NCBI GenBank assembly: GCA_012521805.1 | Contig: JAAYLQ010000055.1 | Coordinates: forward strand, 1 to 53,335 | Source: Bacillota bacterium | Lineage (GTDB): Bacteria > Bacillota > Limnochordia > Darwinibacteriales > DTU012 | Reading direction: 5' to 3' | Length of the DNA stretch: 53,335 bases | Shown here: positions 28,140-36,632 of the stretch, in pieces | Layout: each line of letters starts with the position of its first letter | Position numbering within the stretch: the first letter of the stretch is position 1 | Made by a program: the position numbers and the translations under genes | Notes under the pieces: generated by a model | The model's database searches: none | The model's input: only the letters and a program-made list of their open reading frames with translations | What the model was told of the DNA's origin: nothing

Positions 28140-29351
28140 ATGAATCAGCCGCAAGTAATCAGTGTGAGTGAACTGACCAAAATGATAAAACGACAGTTGG
28201 AACAGCCTATGTTCAGCTTCATTGCTGTGGAAGGCGAAATATCCAACTTTATACATCACTCGTCTGGGCACATGTATTTTACGTTAAAGGATGAATTCAG
28301 CCGGATCAAGGCTGTGATGTTTCGCAGTCGCAATGCTGGGCTGAAGTTTAAACCGAAAGACGGAGATACTGTTGTTCTAATGGGCTCTATTGGAGTTTAT
28401 GAGCCTAATGGGGAATATCAAATTTATGTAGAGCGGATGCTGCCTCAAGGTATCGGGGCATTACATATTAAATTTGAAGCGTTGAAGCAGAAGCTGGCAG
28501 AGGAGGGTCTGTTTGCTCACGAACGAAAAAAACCACTGCCGTTTTTGCCGCGTCGAATCGGGATTATCACTTCTCCTACAGGAGCAGCTGTACGGGACTG
28601 CATCAGCGTAATTCGCAGACGCTATCCCCTGATGGATATTCTGATTATTCCAGCTATCGTACAGGGTGATGAGGGACCACGAAGCATCACTGCAGCTTTA
28701 AAATCAGCGGCTGCCCAAGATCTAGATGTCATCATTCTTGCTCGTGGCGGTGGTTCCATCGAAGAGCTGTGGAGCTTTAATGACGAAGCAGTGGCGAGGG
28801 CGATTGCTACCAGTCCGATTCCTGTGATCAGTGGGGTTGGGCATGAAACCGACTTTACCATTGCTGATTTTGCTGCAGATTTGCGGGCGCCAACACCGTC
28901 AGCAGCTGCAGAATTGGCTGTACCCGATTATCAGCAGTTGACGGAAGCTGTAGAACAGTTATCTAAACGGCTTAAATTGGCGGTGCAGAATTCGCTTAAC
29001 GAAAGGCGGCAGGCTGTTGAATATTTAACACAGCGGCGGGTATTTCTGCAGCCTCAAGAGAAAATTAACCAGGAACAGCAGCGGGTTGACGAGCTAACTG
29101 CAAAAATTAGCATGCTCACGGCCCACCGCTTGAGTATGGCAGGGCAAACTTTCGAAAATCTTGCTGGCAAATTGGACAGCCTTAGTCCTCTTGCAGTACT
29201 GTCTCGAGGATACGCTGTTTGTCAAAAACTTGATCATACTTTAGTCACTCATGTCCGTCAAGTGGCTTCCGGTGAGCAGGTGAAGGTTCTGCTGAAATCG
29301 GGGTGTTTATTATGTCGGGTAGAGAAAGGAGAAGCTAATGACAGTGTGTGA
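28140..29351 (+). CDS. xseA: Exodeoxyribonuclease VII large subunit
   Basis: ISVSELTKMIKRQLEQ...VEGEISNF, GHMYFTLKDE, RIGIITSPTGAAVRDCISVIRRRYP, ARGGGSIEELWSFNDE. Confidence 0.97.
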   Translation: MNQPQVISVSELTKMIKRQLEQPMFSFIAVEGEISNFIHHSSGHMYFTLKDEFSRIKAVMFRSRNAGLKFKPKDGDTVVLMGSIGVYEPNGEYQIYVERMLPQGIGALHIKFEALKQKLAEEGLFAHERKKPLPFLPRRIGIITSPTGAAVRDCISVIRRRYPLMDILIIPAIVQGDEGPRSITAALKSAAAQDLDVIILARGGGSIEELWSFNDEAVARAIATSPIPVISGVGHETDFTIADFAADLRAPTPSAAAELAVPDYQQLTEAVEQLSKRLKLAVQNSLNERRQAVEYLTQRRVFLQPQEKINQEQQRVDELTAKISMLTAHRLSMAGQTFENLAGKLDSLSPLAVLSRGYAVCQKLDHTLVTHVRQVASGEQVKVLLKSGCLLCRVEKGEANDSV

Positions 29352-29583
29352 AGCTAAAGATATCAGCTTTGAAACTGCAATCAAAGCTTTAGAAGAAATT
29401 GTACATCAGTTAGAGGCAGGTACTACCAGTCTTGACGATTCACTTAAGCTGTTTGAGGAGGGAGTTAAGCTGGCCCGTATCTGCCGCATGAAATTAGACC
29501 AATATGAAGCTAAGATTGAAATTTTGTTGGAGAAAAATGGTGAGTCTATAACTGAATCATTCGAACAAAAGGAGAATGAGTAG
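29338..29583 (+). CDS. xseB: Exodeoxyribonuclease VII small subunit
   Basis: SFETAIKALEEIVHQLEAGTTSLDDSLKLFEEGVKL. Confidence 0.96.
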   Translation: MTVCEAKDISFETAIKALEEIVHQLEAGTTSLDDSLKLFEEGVKLARICRMKLDQYEAKIEILLEKNGESITESFEQKENE

Positions 29584-29586
29584 CCC

Positions 29587-30468
29587 ATGGGAATGAGAGA
29601 ATATTTGAAGACCAATGCTCAAATTGTTGAGGATAGACTAAATCTGCTGTTACCTGAATCAGTGGTGAAACCTGATGTTATTCACAGAGCAATGCGTTAT
29701 TCCTGTTTAGGTGGGGGCAAACGTCTGCGGGCGATCTTGGCCATGGAAGCATGTGCAGCAGTTGGTGGTAAACGGGAATCGGCTTTAGATTTTGCCTGTG
29801 CGATTGAAATGATCCACGCTTATACATTGATTCATGATGATTTGCCAGCGATGGATGATGATGATTATCGCCGCGGTAAATTAGCCAATCACAAAGTGTT
29901 TGGTGAAGGGATTGCTATCCTAGCAGGAGATGCTCTATTAACATTCGCCTTTGAAGTGTTGTCCGGCCTGGAAAATATAGAAAGCAGCCGCGTTCTGCGA
30001 TTAATTCAAGAAGTAAGCGTTGCTTGTGGATCTCAGGGATTGATCGGTGGACAAGTGGTCGATTTAGAGTCAGAAGGCCAGGAGATTGACCAGCTGACAC
30101 TTGAGTACATCCACCGTCATAAGACTGGAAAGTTGTTTTCAGCTGCGCTCCGGGGTGGAGCAATAATTGGCGGAGCTGATGAGGCACAGCTATCGGATCT
30201 CGCCTTGTATGGGGAGAACTTGGGTTTAGCATTTCAAATCACCGATGATATTTTAGATGTATCTGGTGATATTGCCAAATTAGGCAAGGCAACTGGTGCA
30301 GATTTACGGAAAGGCAAATCAACATCTGTTTCTCTGCTGGGTTTAGAAGGAGCTAAGGAACAAGCAAAAAAATGTGTGGAACAATGCAAACGTTATGCGG
30401 AAAGACTTCCCAGCAGCGATCACCGTTTAGTTGAGCTTGCAGAATATGTTCTCAACCGGGACTTCTAG
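29587..30468 (+). CDS. ispA: Polyprenyl (farnesyl) diphosphate synthase
   Basis: LIHDDLPAMDDDDYRRGK and ITDDILDVSGD Asp-rich motifs. Confidence 0.96.
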   Translation: MGMREYLKTNAQIVEDRLNLLLPESVVKPDVIHRAMRYSCLGGGKRLRAILAMEACAAVGGKRESALDFACAIEMIHAYTLIHDDLPAMDDDDYRRGKLANHKVFGEGIAILAGDALLTFAFEVLSGLENIESSRVLRLIQEVSVACGSQGLIGGQVVDLESEGQEIDQLTLEYIHRHKTGKLFSAALRGGAIIGGADEAQLSDLALYGENLGLAFQITDDILDVSGDIAKLGKATGADLRKGKSTSVSLLGLEGAKEQAKKCVEQCKRYAERLPSSDHRLVELAEYVLNRDF

Positions 30469-30473
30469 CCGCA

Positions 30474-30502
30474 TTGAAGATCCAGTTGTGATATGTTATA
30501 AT
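30474..30502 (+). promoter_or_regulatory. Strong sigma-A promoter in ispA-dxs intergenic region
   Basis: TTGAAG-N17-TATAAT with TG extended -10. Confidence 0.75.
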
Positions 30503-30506
30503 ATGG

Positions 30507-30728
30507 ATGTCCTTCAATGATGAAATACGCAGTATTTTCAGGTTTTGGTGGAAGGGTAAACTACTAAAGCAGTAGGCACACACCCTTCCATCACAATTCT
30601 CTGGGGAAACTCATTGACTGTTTCGGCAGCGGAGATTACTCGCTTTACAGTCATTAATCTTAATAATATCAAGAGCATATTAAACACATACTTTCTCCAC
30701 TGTCGGCCAGCTTTGCGCTGCTTTTTTT
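30507..30728 (+). ncRNA. Putative structured non-coding RNA or dxs leader RNA
   Basis: Follows promoter; hairpins TGAAATAC/GTATTTTCA (30521-30540), GGTGGAAGGGT/ACCCTTCCATC with inner CTACT/AGTAG (30547-30592), TGACTGT/ACAGTCA (30615-30653), long-range GGCAGCGGAGA/TCTCCACTGTC (30625-30635 / 30694-30704); ends CAGC-TTTGC-GCTG then T7; no coding frame seen. Confidence 0.5.
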
Positions 30729-30817
30729 ATTGTTTTATTAGGCTATTCAGTGATTAAAAATCGGAAAAACAGCTAAGGCTAAAACGGAAATAATAACCAG
30801 AAAGGAGCCTACCTTCT

Positions 30818-32674
30818 TTGTTGGGATCGATTCAATCTCCGCAAGATTTACATAAATTAGACCATAACGAATTGGCAGAACTTGCCAAGGAAATCCGGAT
30901 TAAAATTATTGAAACTGTGACCAATACAGGCGGCCATTTAGGAGCGAATTTGGGAGTAGTGGAGCTGACAATTGCCATTCATTCAGTCTTAAACAGCCCT
31001 CATGACAAAATTATTTGGGATGTAGGGCATCAATGCTATCCCCACAAACTGCTGACGAATAGATATAAAGAGTTTGATACGCTGCGGCAGTTAGGAGGGA
31101 TCGCTGGGTTCCCCTGTCCAGAGGAGAGCCCCCATGATGTTTTTCGTGTTGGTCACAGCTCGACATCAATCTCTGCTGCACTGGGGATTGCTGTAGCACG
31201 AGATCTGCAGCAGCAAGATTTTCATGTCGTCGCGGTGATTGGTGATGGAGCTTTAACTGGCGGAATGGCTTTTGAAGCTTTGAACCATGCGGGGCAGTTA
31301 GATACAGATCTAGTTGTCATTTTAAATGATAATGCCATGTCTATTGCGGAAAATGTGGGAGCTTTGAATAACTATTTAAACACGCTGCGTCTAGATCCTA
31401 CTTTATCCAAAGCTAGAAATGAATTAGAAAGTTTCATTAAAAGAATACCAGCCATCGGTGGATCAGTCAGCCGCTTAGGCTCCTCTTTTAAAGATGCGAT
31501 CAAAAGTTTGCTGCCTGGGCAGCTTTTTGAAGAACTGGGTTTCAGTTATTTTGGTCCCTTTGATGGTCACAATATTCGTCAGATGCAGCGGGCTCTGCGT
31601 GATGGTATTAAAAGAGGTGGACCAGTGTTAATTCATGTTCTCACCCAAAAAGGGAGAGGATTCACACCGGCGGAAAAAAATCCTGAGAAATATCATGGGT
31701 TGGTGCCCAGCTACAGTAACAGCAAAACCGGTACAGTCAGCTTTAGTAAGGTTTTTGGCGAGAGCTTGGTCAAACTGGCTGAAGCAGATAAGCGGATCGT
31801 TGCAATCACAGCGGCTATGCAGGATGGCACAGGACTGTCACCATTTGCTGCTCAGTTTCCTGACCGATTTTTTGACGTTGGCATTGCCGAACAGCACGCT
31901 TTAACGTATGCAGCTGGTTTGGCGGTTCAGGGACTGAGACCAGTTGTGGCAATCTACTCTACATTTTTACAGCGGGGTTATGACCAGATCCTTCATGATA
32001 TCTGTCTGCAGGATCTGCCGGTGGTGATCGCGGTTGATCGCAGCGGAGTTGTCGGAGAAGATGGACCAACTCATCATGGCGTATTTGATCTGAGCTATTT
32101 AAGCCACATGCCCAATTTGATTATTTTAGCTCCCAAAAATGGGTCTGAGCTTAAGGCGATGCTGCAGTGGGCATTGGTTCAGAATCATCCAGTGGCTATT
32201 CGGTATCCGAGAGCGCAGACAACTGTCACCGATCAACTAGAATTTAGTTCAGATGAGCTGATAAATGGTGAAGTGGTTGTCGATGGCAGCGATTGTACAC
32301 TTTTGGCGGTAGGTGGTATGGTGGATTGTGCTGTGAAAGCGGCAGAGCTGCTTTCGCCGAGTATTAACTGCCGAGTAATCAACGTACGCACTGTCAAGCC
32401 ATTTAATGAGCGCGATTTAGACAGATTTACCCGGGATACCAATCTAATCTTTACCATCGAAGATAACGCTGTTATTGGCGGTTTTGGCAGTCATGTAGCA
32501 CGGTTAGCTGCCGCGTCAGGCCAAAAGCGGGTAATCACTTTTGGATATCCGGATCAATTTGTGCCCCAAGGCCGTATCGACCAGCTGCACAGTATGTTTG
32601 GATTGACACCAGAACAAATTGCGGCTGCGGTAAACAAACAAGTGCAAGCACAGCTTGAATATCGTAAGAACTAA
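30818..32674 (+). CDS. dxs: 1-deoxy-D-xylulose-5-phosphate synthase
   Basis: IWDVGHQCYPHKLLT, VIGDGALTGGMAFEALNHAG, DRSGVVGEDGPTHHGVFDL. Confidence 0.97.
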   Translation: MLGSIQSPQDLHKLDHNELAELAKEIRIKIIETVTNTGGHLGANLGVVELTIAIHSVLNSPHDKIIWDVGHQCYPHKLLTNRYKEFDTLRQLGGIAGFPCPEESPHDVFRVGHSSTSISAALGIAVARDLQQQDFHVVAVIGDGALTGGMAFEALNHAGQLDTDLVVILNDNAMSIAENVGALNNYLNTLRLDPTLSKARNELESFIKRIPAIGGSVSRLGSSFKDAIKSLLPGQLFEELGFSYFGPFDGHNIRQMQRALRDGIKRGGPVLIHVLTQKGRGFTPAEKNPEKYHGLVPSYSNSKTGTVSFSKVFGESLVKLAEADKRIVAITAAMQDGTGLSPFAAQFPDRFFDVGIAEQHALTYAAGLAVQGLRPVVAIYSTFLQRGYDQILHDICLQDLPVVIAVDRSGVVGEDGPTHHGVFDLSYLSHMPNLIILAPKNGSELKAMLQWALVQNHPVAIRYPRAQTTVTDQLEFSSDELINGEVVVDGSDCTLLAVGGMVDCAVKAAELLSPSINCRVINVRTVKPFNERDLDRFTRDTNLIFTIEDNAVIGGFGSHVARLAAASGQKRVITFGYPDQFVPQGRIDQLHSMFGLTPEQIAAAVNKQVQAQLEYRKN

Positions 32675-32688
32675 AGGAAGATAGAGTT

Positions 32689-33498
32689 ATGGCGAGACAG
32701 AAAAAACGGATCGATCTGCTATTAGTGGAAAGAGGACTATTCGAGACTCGAGAGCAGGCACGGCGCTCGATAATGGCTGGGTTAGTTTTTATTGATCAAG
32801 AGCGCATTACTAAACCCGGTACCGCGGTAGATTTGGATGCAGTGATTGAAGTAAAAGGTGAGCTGCACCCATTCGTCAGTAGGGGAGGATTAAAACTGGC
32901 AAAAGCCCTTGAGGTGTTTAATGTTGATGTCACTGGTTTGACAGCGATCGATGTTGGAGCTTCTACTGGTGGTTTTACTGACTGCCTGCTGCAGAACGGT
33001 GCGGCCAAGGTATATGCTGTCGACGTAGGCTACGGACAGTTGGATTGGAAACTTAGAAACGATCCCCGGGTGATTGTAATGGAACGCACTAATATCCGGT
33101 ATGTCATGCCTGATGATATCGGTGAATTATTGGATCTAGCGGTAGTTGATGTCGCTTTCATTTCACTCACTAAGTTTTTTGCAAATCTGCTGGCACTGCT
33201 GAAAGCGGAGGGCGAAATTATCACGCTGATCAAACCCCAGTTTGAAGTTGGGCGAGAATTAGTAGGCAAAAAGGGTGTGGTGCGGGACTTCAATATTCAT
33301 CGCGAGCTCTTAGTGGACCTAATAGAAGAACTCCAGCAATCTGGTGCTGGTTTAGTGAACCTGGACTATTCACCAATTCGAGGTCCAAAAGGGAATGTTG
33401 AATATTTGGCGTATTTTTCTAAATGCAGACCAGCTGTTGATTGTGCTGATCTGGTAAATAGGACTGTCGATGCTGCACAGGATGATCCAAACTTATAG
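32689..33498 (+). CDS. tlyA: TlyA/YqxC family rRNA 2'-O-methyltransferase
   Basis: S4 domain KKRIDLLLVERGLFETREQARRSIMAG; AIDVGASTGGFTDCLLQNGA. Confidence 0.95.
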   Translation: MARQKKRIDLLLVERGLFETREQARRSIMAGLVFIDQERITKPGTAVDLDAVIEVKGELHPFVSRGGLKLAKALEVFNVDVTGLTAIDVGASTGGFTDCLLQNGAAKVYAVDVGYGQLDWKLRNDPRVIVMERTNIRYVMPDDIGELLDLAVVDVAFISLTKFFANLLALLKAEGEIITLIKPQFEVGRELVGKKGVVRDFNIHRELLVDLIEELQQSGAGLVNLDYSPIRGPKGNVEYLAYFSKCRPAVDCADLVNRTVDAAQDDPNL

Positions 33499-33519
33499 TT
33501 TTGGTTGGAGGTGGAGAGG

Positions 33520-34395
33520 CTGGTTAAAATTGGCATTATGCCCCATACCGGTAAAAAGCTGGCTCTAAGATTAACCCAAAATGTAATCACATGCCTCGAA
33601 GCAAGAAATATATCACCTTGGGTTGAACCTAAGGCAGCTGCTGTTCTGGGTCGGGAAGATTTGTCCCCACCAGATCTAGATTTAGCAAGTCTGGATGTGC
33701 TGCTGGTGCTGGGAGGAGACGGTACTTTGTTGAGAGCTGCTCGCAAAGCTGCCCAGCACGACCTACCGCTGTTAGGGGTAAATGTAGGACATTTAGGATT
33801 CTTGACTGAGTTGGAGACAGATAATCTGGAGCTGGCATTAGCGGCAATTATTAACAAGGAATATAAAATTGAAGAGCGAATGTTAATATCGAGTCGCGTA
33901 ATCCGCGAACAGCAAGTGGTTGCCAGCTATCATGCACTTAATGATGCTGTGATTGCTCGTGGTACCTTTGCCCGCATAATTCAACTCCAGACATTTGTAG
34001 ACGAACAGCCGGTTGTGAATTACCAGGCAGATGGACTTATTGTTGCTACTCCTACTGGTTCTACAGCTTATTCCTTGTCGGCAGGCGGTCCCATAGTAGA
34101 ACCACAGGTGGAATGTCTTATTATCACTCCCATATGTCCCCATACATTAGCCGCCCGCTCTGTGGTTGTAAGTCATGATTCGGTTGTTAAAGTACTTATT
34201 GAAGCAACCCACAAGGACATCATGCTCACAATTGACGGTCAGATTGGATTCCCGCTTCAAAGCAGAGATGTGATCGAAGTAGTCAAAGCTGATATTAAAG
34301 CTAAATTCGTTAAGCTGCACGGGCGTAATTTTTTCACAATTCTTAATAACCGCCTTAAGACGATCACGACAAGAAAGGAATACGAAGATCAGTGA
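33520..34395 (+). CDS. nadK: NAD kinase
   Basis: VLGGDGTLLRAAR, GVNVGHLGFLTEL, TPTGSTAYSLSAGGPIV; possible CTG start at 33520 (SD GGAGGTG at 33508), alternative TTG 33505. Confidence 0.93.
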   Translation: MVKIGIMPHTGKKLALRLTQNVITCLEARNISPWVEPKAAAVLGREDLSPPDLDLASLDVLLVLGGDGTLLRAARKAAQHDLPLLGVNVGHLGFLTELETDNLELALAAIINKEYKIEERMLISSRVIREQQVVASYHALNDAVIARGTFARIIQLQTFVDEQPVVNYQADGLIVATPTGSTAYSLSAGGPIVEPQVECLIITPICPHTLAARSVVVSHDSVVKVLIEATHKDIMLTIDGQIGFPLQSRDVIEVVKADIKAKFVKLHGRNFFTILNNRLKTITTRKEYEDQ

Positions 34396-34877
34396 AAAGT
34401 AGACGACAAGCGTATCTCTTACAGCTGATAAAAACCCATGAAATTGAAACTCAAGAGGAATTAATGAGTTACCTGCATGAAGCCGGTTTTGCCGTTACTC
34501 AAGCAACAGTATCCCGTGATATAAAGGAACTGCGGTTAGCAAAAGTACCAGACGGAAAGGGCGGATATAAATATGCCCTGCCTCAAGGAACAGTCAAGGG
34601 AGATCTAAATCGGCGGGCACAACGGGTTTTTGAAGACTATGTTAGGGATATTGACTTCAGCGGTAATATCCTGGTTGTAAAAACGTATCCTGGCGGCGCA
34701 AATGCGGTAGCCGCTGTATTGGATGAATTGGAGTGGGATGGGGTTGTAGCATCGCTAGCAGGAGATGATGTGATTCTGTTGGTTGTGCGCGACGAGGCGG
34801 AAAAGAATTTAGCTCGTCCAAAAGGGATTGCCGGCAAACTTTACCAACGACTTGAAGATTTGCTTTTCGGACGCTGA
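34392..34877 (+). CDS. argR: Arginine repressor
   Basis: KSRRQAYLLQLIKTHEIETQEELMSYLHEAGFAVTQATVSRDIKELRLAKVP. Confidence 0.96.
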   Translation: MKSRRQAYLLQLIKTHEIETQEELMSYLHEAGFAVTQATVSRDIKELRLAKVPDGKGGYKYALPQGTVKGDLNRRAQRVFEDYVRDIDFSGNILVVKTYPGGANAVAAVLDELEWDGVVASLAGDDVILLVVRDEAEKNLARPKGIAGKLYQRLEDLLFGR

Positions 34878-34888
34878 GGTGACTTAAT

Positions 34889-36562
34889 GTGTTAAGAGAA
34901 CTGCAGATCAGTGACTTTGCCCTGATTGATAGTGTGCATTTATCTTTTTACTCCGGTTTTAGCGTATTGACGGGAGAAACAGGTGCTGGAAAATCAATAA
35001 TTATTGATGCTCTTAGTTTACTGCTGGGCGCCCGGGCATCAACAGAGATGATCCGTACCGGCAGTGAACGAGCAGTGATTGAAGGAGTCTTCCAACCACC
35101 ACCAGCTGCGTTATCGCTTTTGGACGAATGGGGAATTGAATCTGATATGGAAATAATTATCAGTCGCGAAATTTATCGAAATGGCCGCAATCGCTGTCGG
35201 CTCAACGGCTCGCTGGTCACTGTCAATCAATTGGCACAACTTGGAAACTACCTGGTGGATATTCTAGGACAGCATGATCACCAAAGTCTGCTGGATGTCA
35301 CCCGCCATTTAGAAATTCTCGATGGCTTTGGGGATGCTGAACACCAAAGTTTAAAGGCTTCTGTAAGGGAGCTGTACAGAAAATATGAGCAGGTAAGGCG
35401 GGAACGGATAAAGCTTCAGGCAGAAGAACGGGACCGACTGGCTCGGATCGATCTTCTGCAGTTTCAGATTGAGGAGATCAGACAAGCGGAGATTAAAGTT
35501 GGGGAAGAAGAAGAGCTGCTTCAGCAGCAGCAGCGTCTTGCTAATATAGAGCGAATTACCACAACCGCCGAAAGTGTGTACGCTAGACTCCGAGAGCAGC
35601 TGCCTGATCAGCCTCCATTATATGATCAGCTGGCTCAAGCCATCAATGACTTATCTTCACTAAACCGTTATGATCAGGAAATAGCTTCAATTGCGGACCT
35701 GTTTAACCAGGCATTAGTCCAGCTTGAGGAAGGTTCAAGGGATCTGCGGCAGTACATTGAGAGTTTTGAGCGTGATCCTGAAGCCCTGGAGCAGGTTGAG
35801 GCACGCCTAAGTCTGTTAAGAACTTTAAAGCGCAAGTATGGTGAAGATGAGCAGGCTATCCTGGATTATGCTGAGGGGATCGAGCAAGAGCTCGAGATTC
35901 TCCAGTCCAGTGAAATTACTATCGAGCAGTTGAAAAACGAAGAAGAGGAACTCTATCAGCAGCTCAGGTCGATGACTGAACAGCTGAGTGAGAAGCGGCG
36001 GCAGTGTGCTGCAAAAATGGAGCGGCTGATCGAAGCCCACTTAGCTGATTTAAACATGGAACGCACAAAATTCGTGGTGGAAATTGCCCCTGCCGAGCTG
36101 GGAGAAACGGGAACCGATGCAGTTGAGTTTAAGCTGTCGCCTAATCTCGGAGAGGCATTAAAACCGTTAGCAAAAATCGCTTCAGGAGGGGAAATGTCCC
36201 GCATTATGCTGGCGATCAAGAACAGTTTAGTTCAGGTAGAGCGGATTCCAGCCTTAGTATTCGATGAGGTTGATACCGGTATCGGTGGACGGACAGCTCT
36301 GAAGGTAGCAGAGAAGCTCCGCAGCCTAAGCAAGCAGTTTCAGGTTTTTGCTGTAACCCATCTGCCGATTGTTGCCAGCTATGCCCAGCATCATTATTAC
36401 GTGGAAAAACATGAAATCAACGGCAGAACAGCGGTTAAAGTAACACTGCTTGATGAGGACGGTCGTGTCAATGAATTGGTAAGAATGCTTGGGGGACAAG
36501 CTGACCAATTGGCCACGAGAGCCCATGCTAAAGAACTGCTACAACAGGCAGCTACCAGCTAG
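34889..36562 (+). CDS. recN: DNA repair protein RecN
   Basis: FSVLTGETGAGKSIIIDALSLLLG, LVDILGQHDHQSLL, KIASGGEMSRIMLAIK, FDEVDTGIGG. Confidence 0.97.
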   Translation: MLRELQISDFALIDSVHLSFYSGFSVLTGETGAGKSIIIDALSLLLGARASTEMIRTGSERAVIEGVFQPPPAALSLLDEWGIESDMEIIISREIYRNGRNRCRLNGSLVTVNQLAQLGNYLVDILGQHDHQSLLDVTRHLEILDGFGDAEHQSLKASVRELYRKYEQVRRERIKLQAEERDRLARIDLLQFQIEEIRQAEIKVGEEEELLQQQQRLANIERITTTAESVYARLREQLPDQPPLYDQLAQAINDLSSLNRYDQEIASIADLFNQALVQLEEGSRDLRQYIESFERDPEALEQVEARLSLLRTLKRKYGEDEQAILDYAEGIEQELEILQSSEITIEQLKNEEEELYQQLRSMTEQLSEKRRQCAAKMERLIEAHLADLNMERTKFVVEIAPAELGETGTDAVEFKLSPNLGEALKPLAKIASGGEMSRIMLAIKNSLVQVERIPALVFDEVDTGIGGRTALKVAEKLRSLSKQFQVFAVTHLPIVASYAQHHYYVEKHEINGRTAVKVTLLDEDGRVNELVRMLGGQADQLATRAHAKELLQQAATS

Positions 36563-36632
36563 TTCCTAATATATAACTTCTCTAACCCGGGTACGATACA
36601 AGCAGACTATGATTTGAGGGGAGTATTCGGGT

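Noticed and set aside
30507-30817. TPP or T-box riboswitch upstream of dxs
   Set aside because: No CTGAGA/GATCTGG-type TPP core and no GGGTGGCACC-type T-box antiterminator were seen.
36563-36632. Sigma-G/F promoter for spoIVB
   Set aside because: Only a weak TATATA/CGATACA-like pairing was visible; not close enough to consensus to report.
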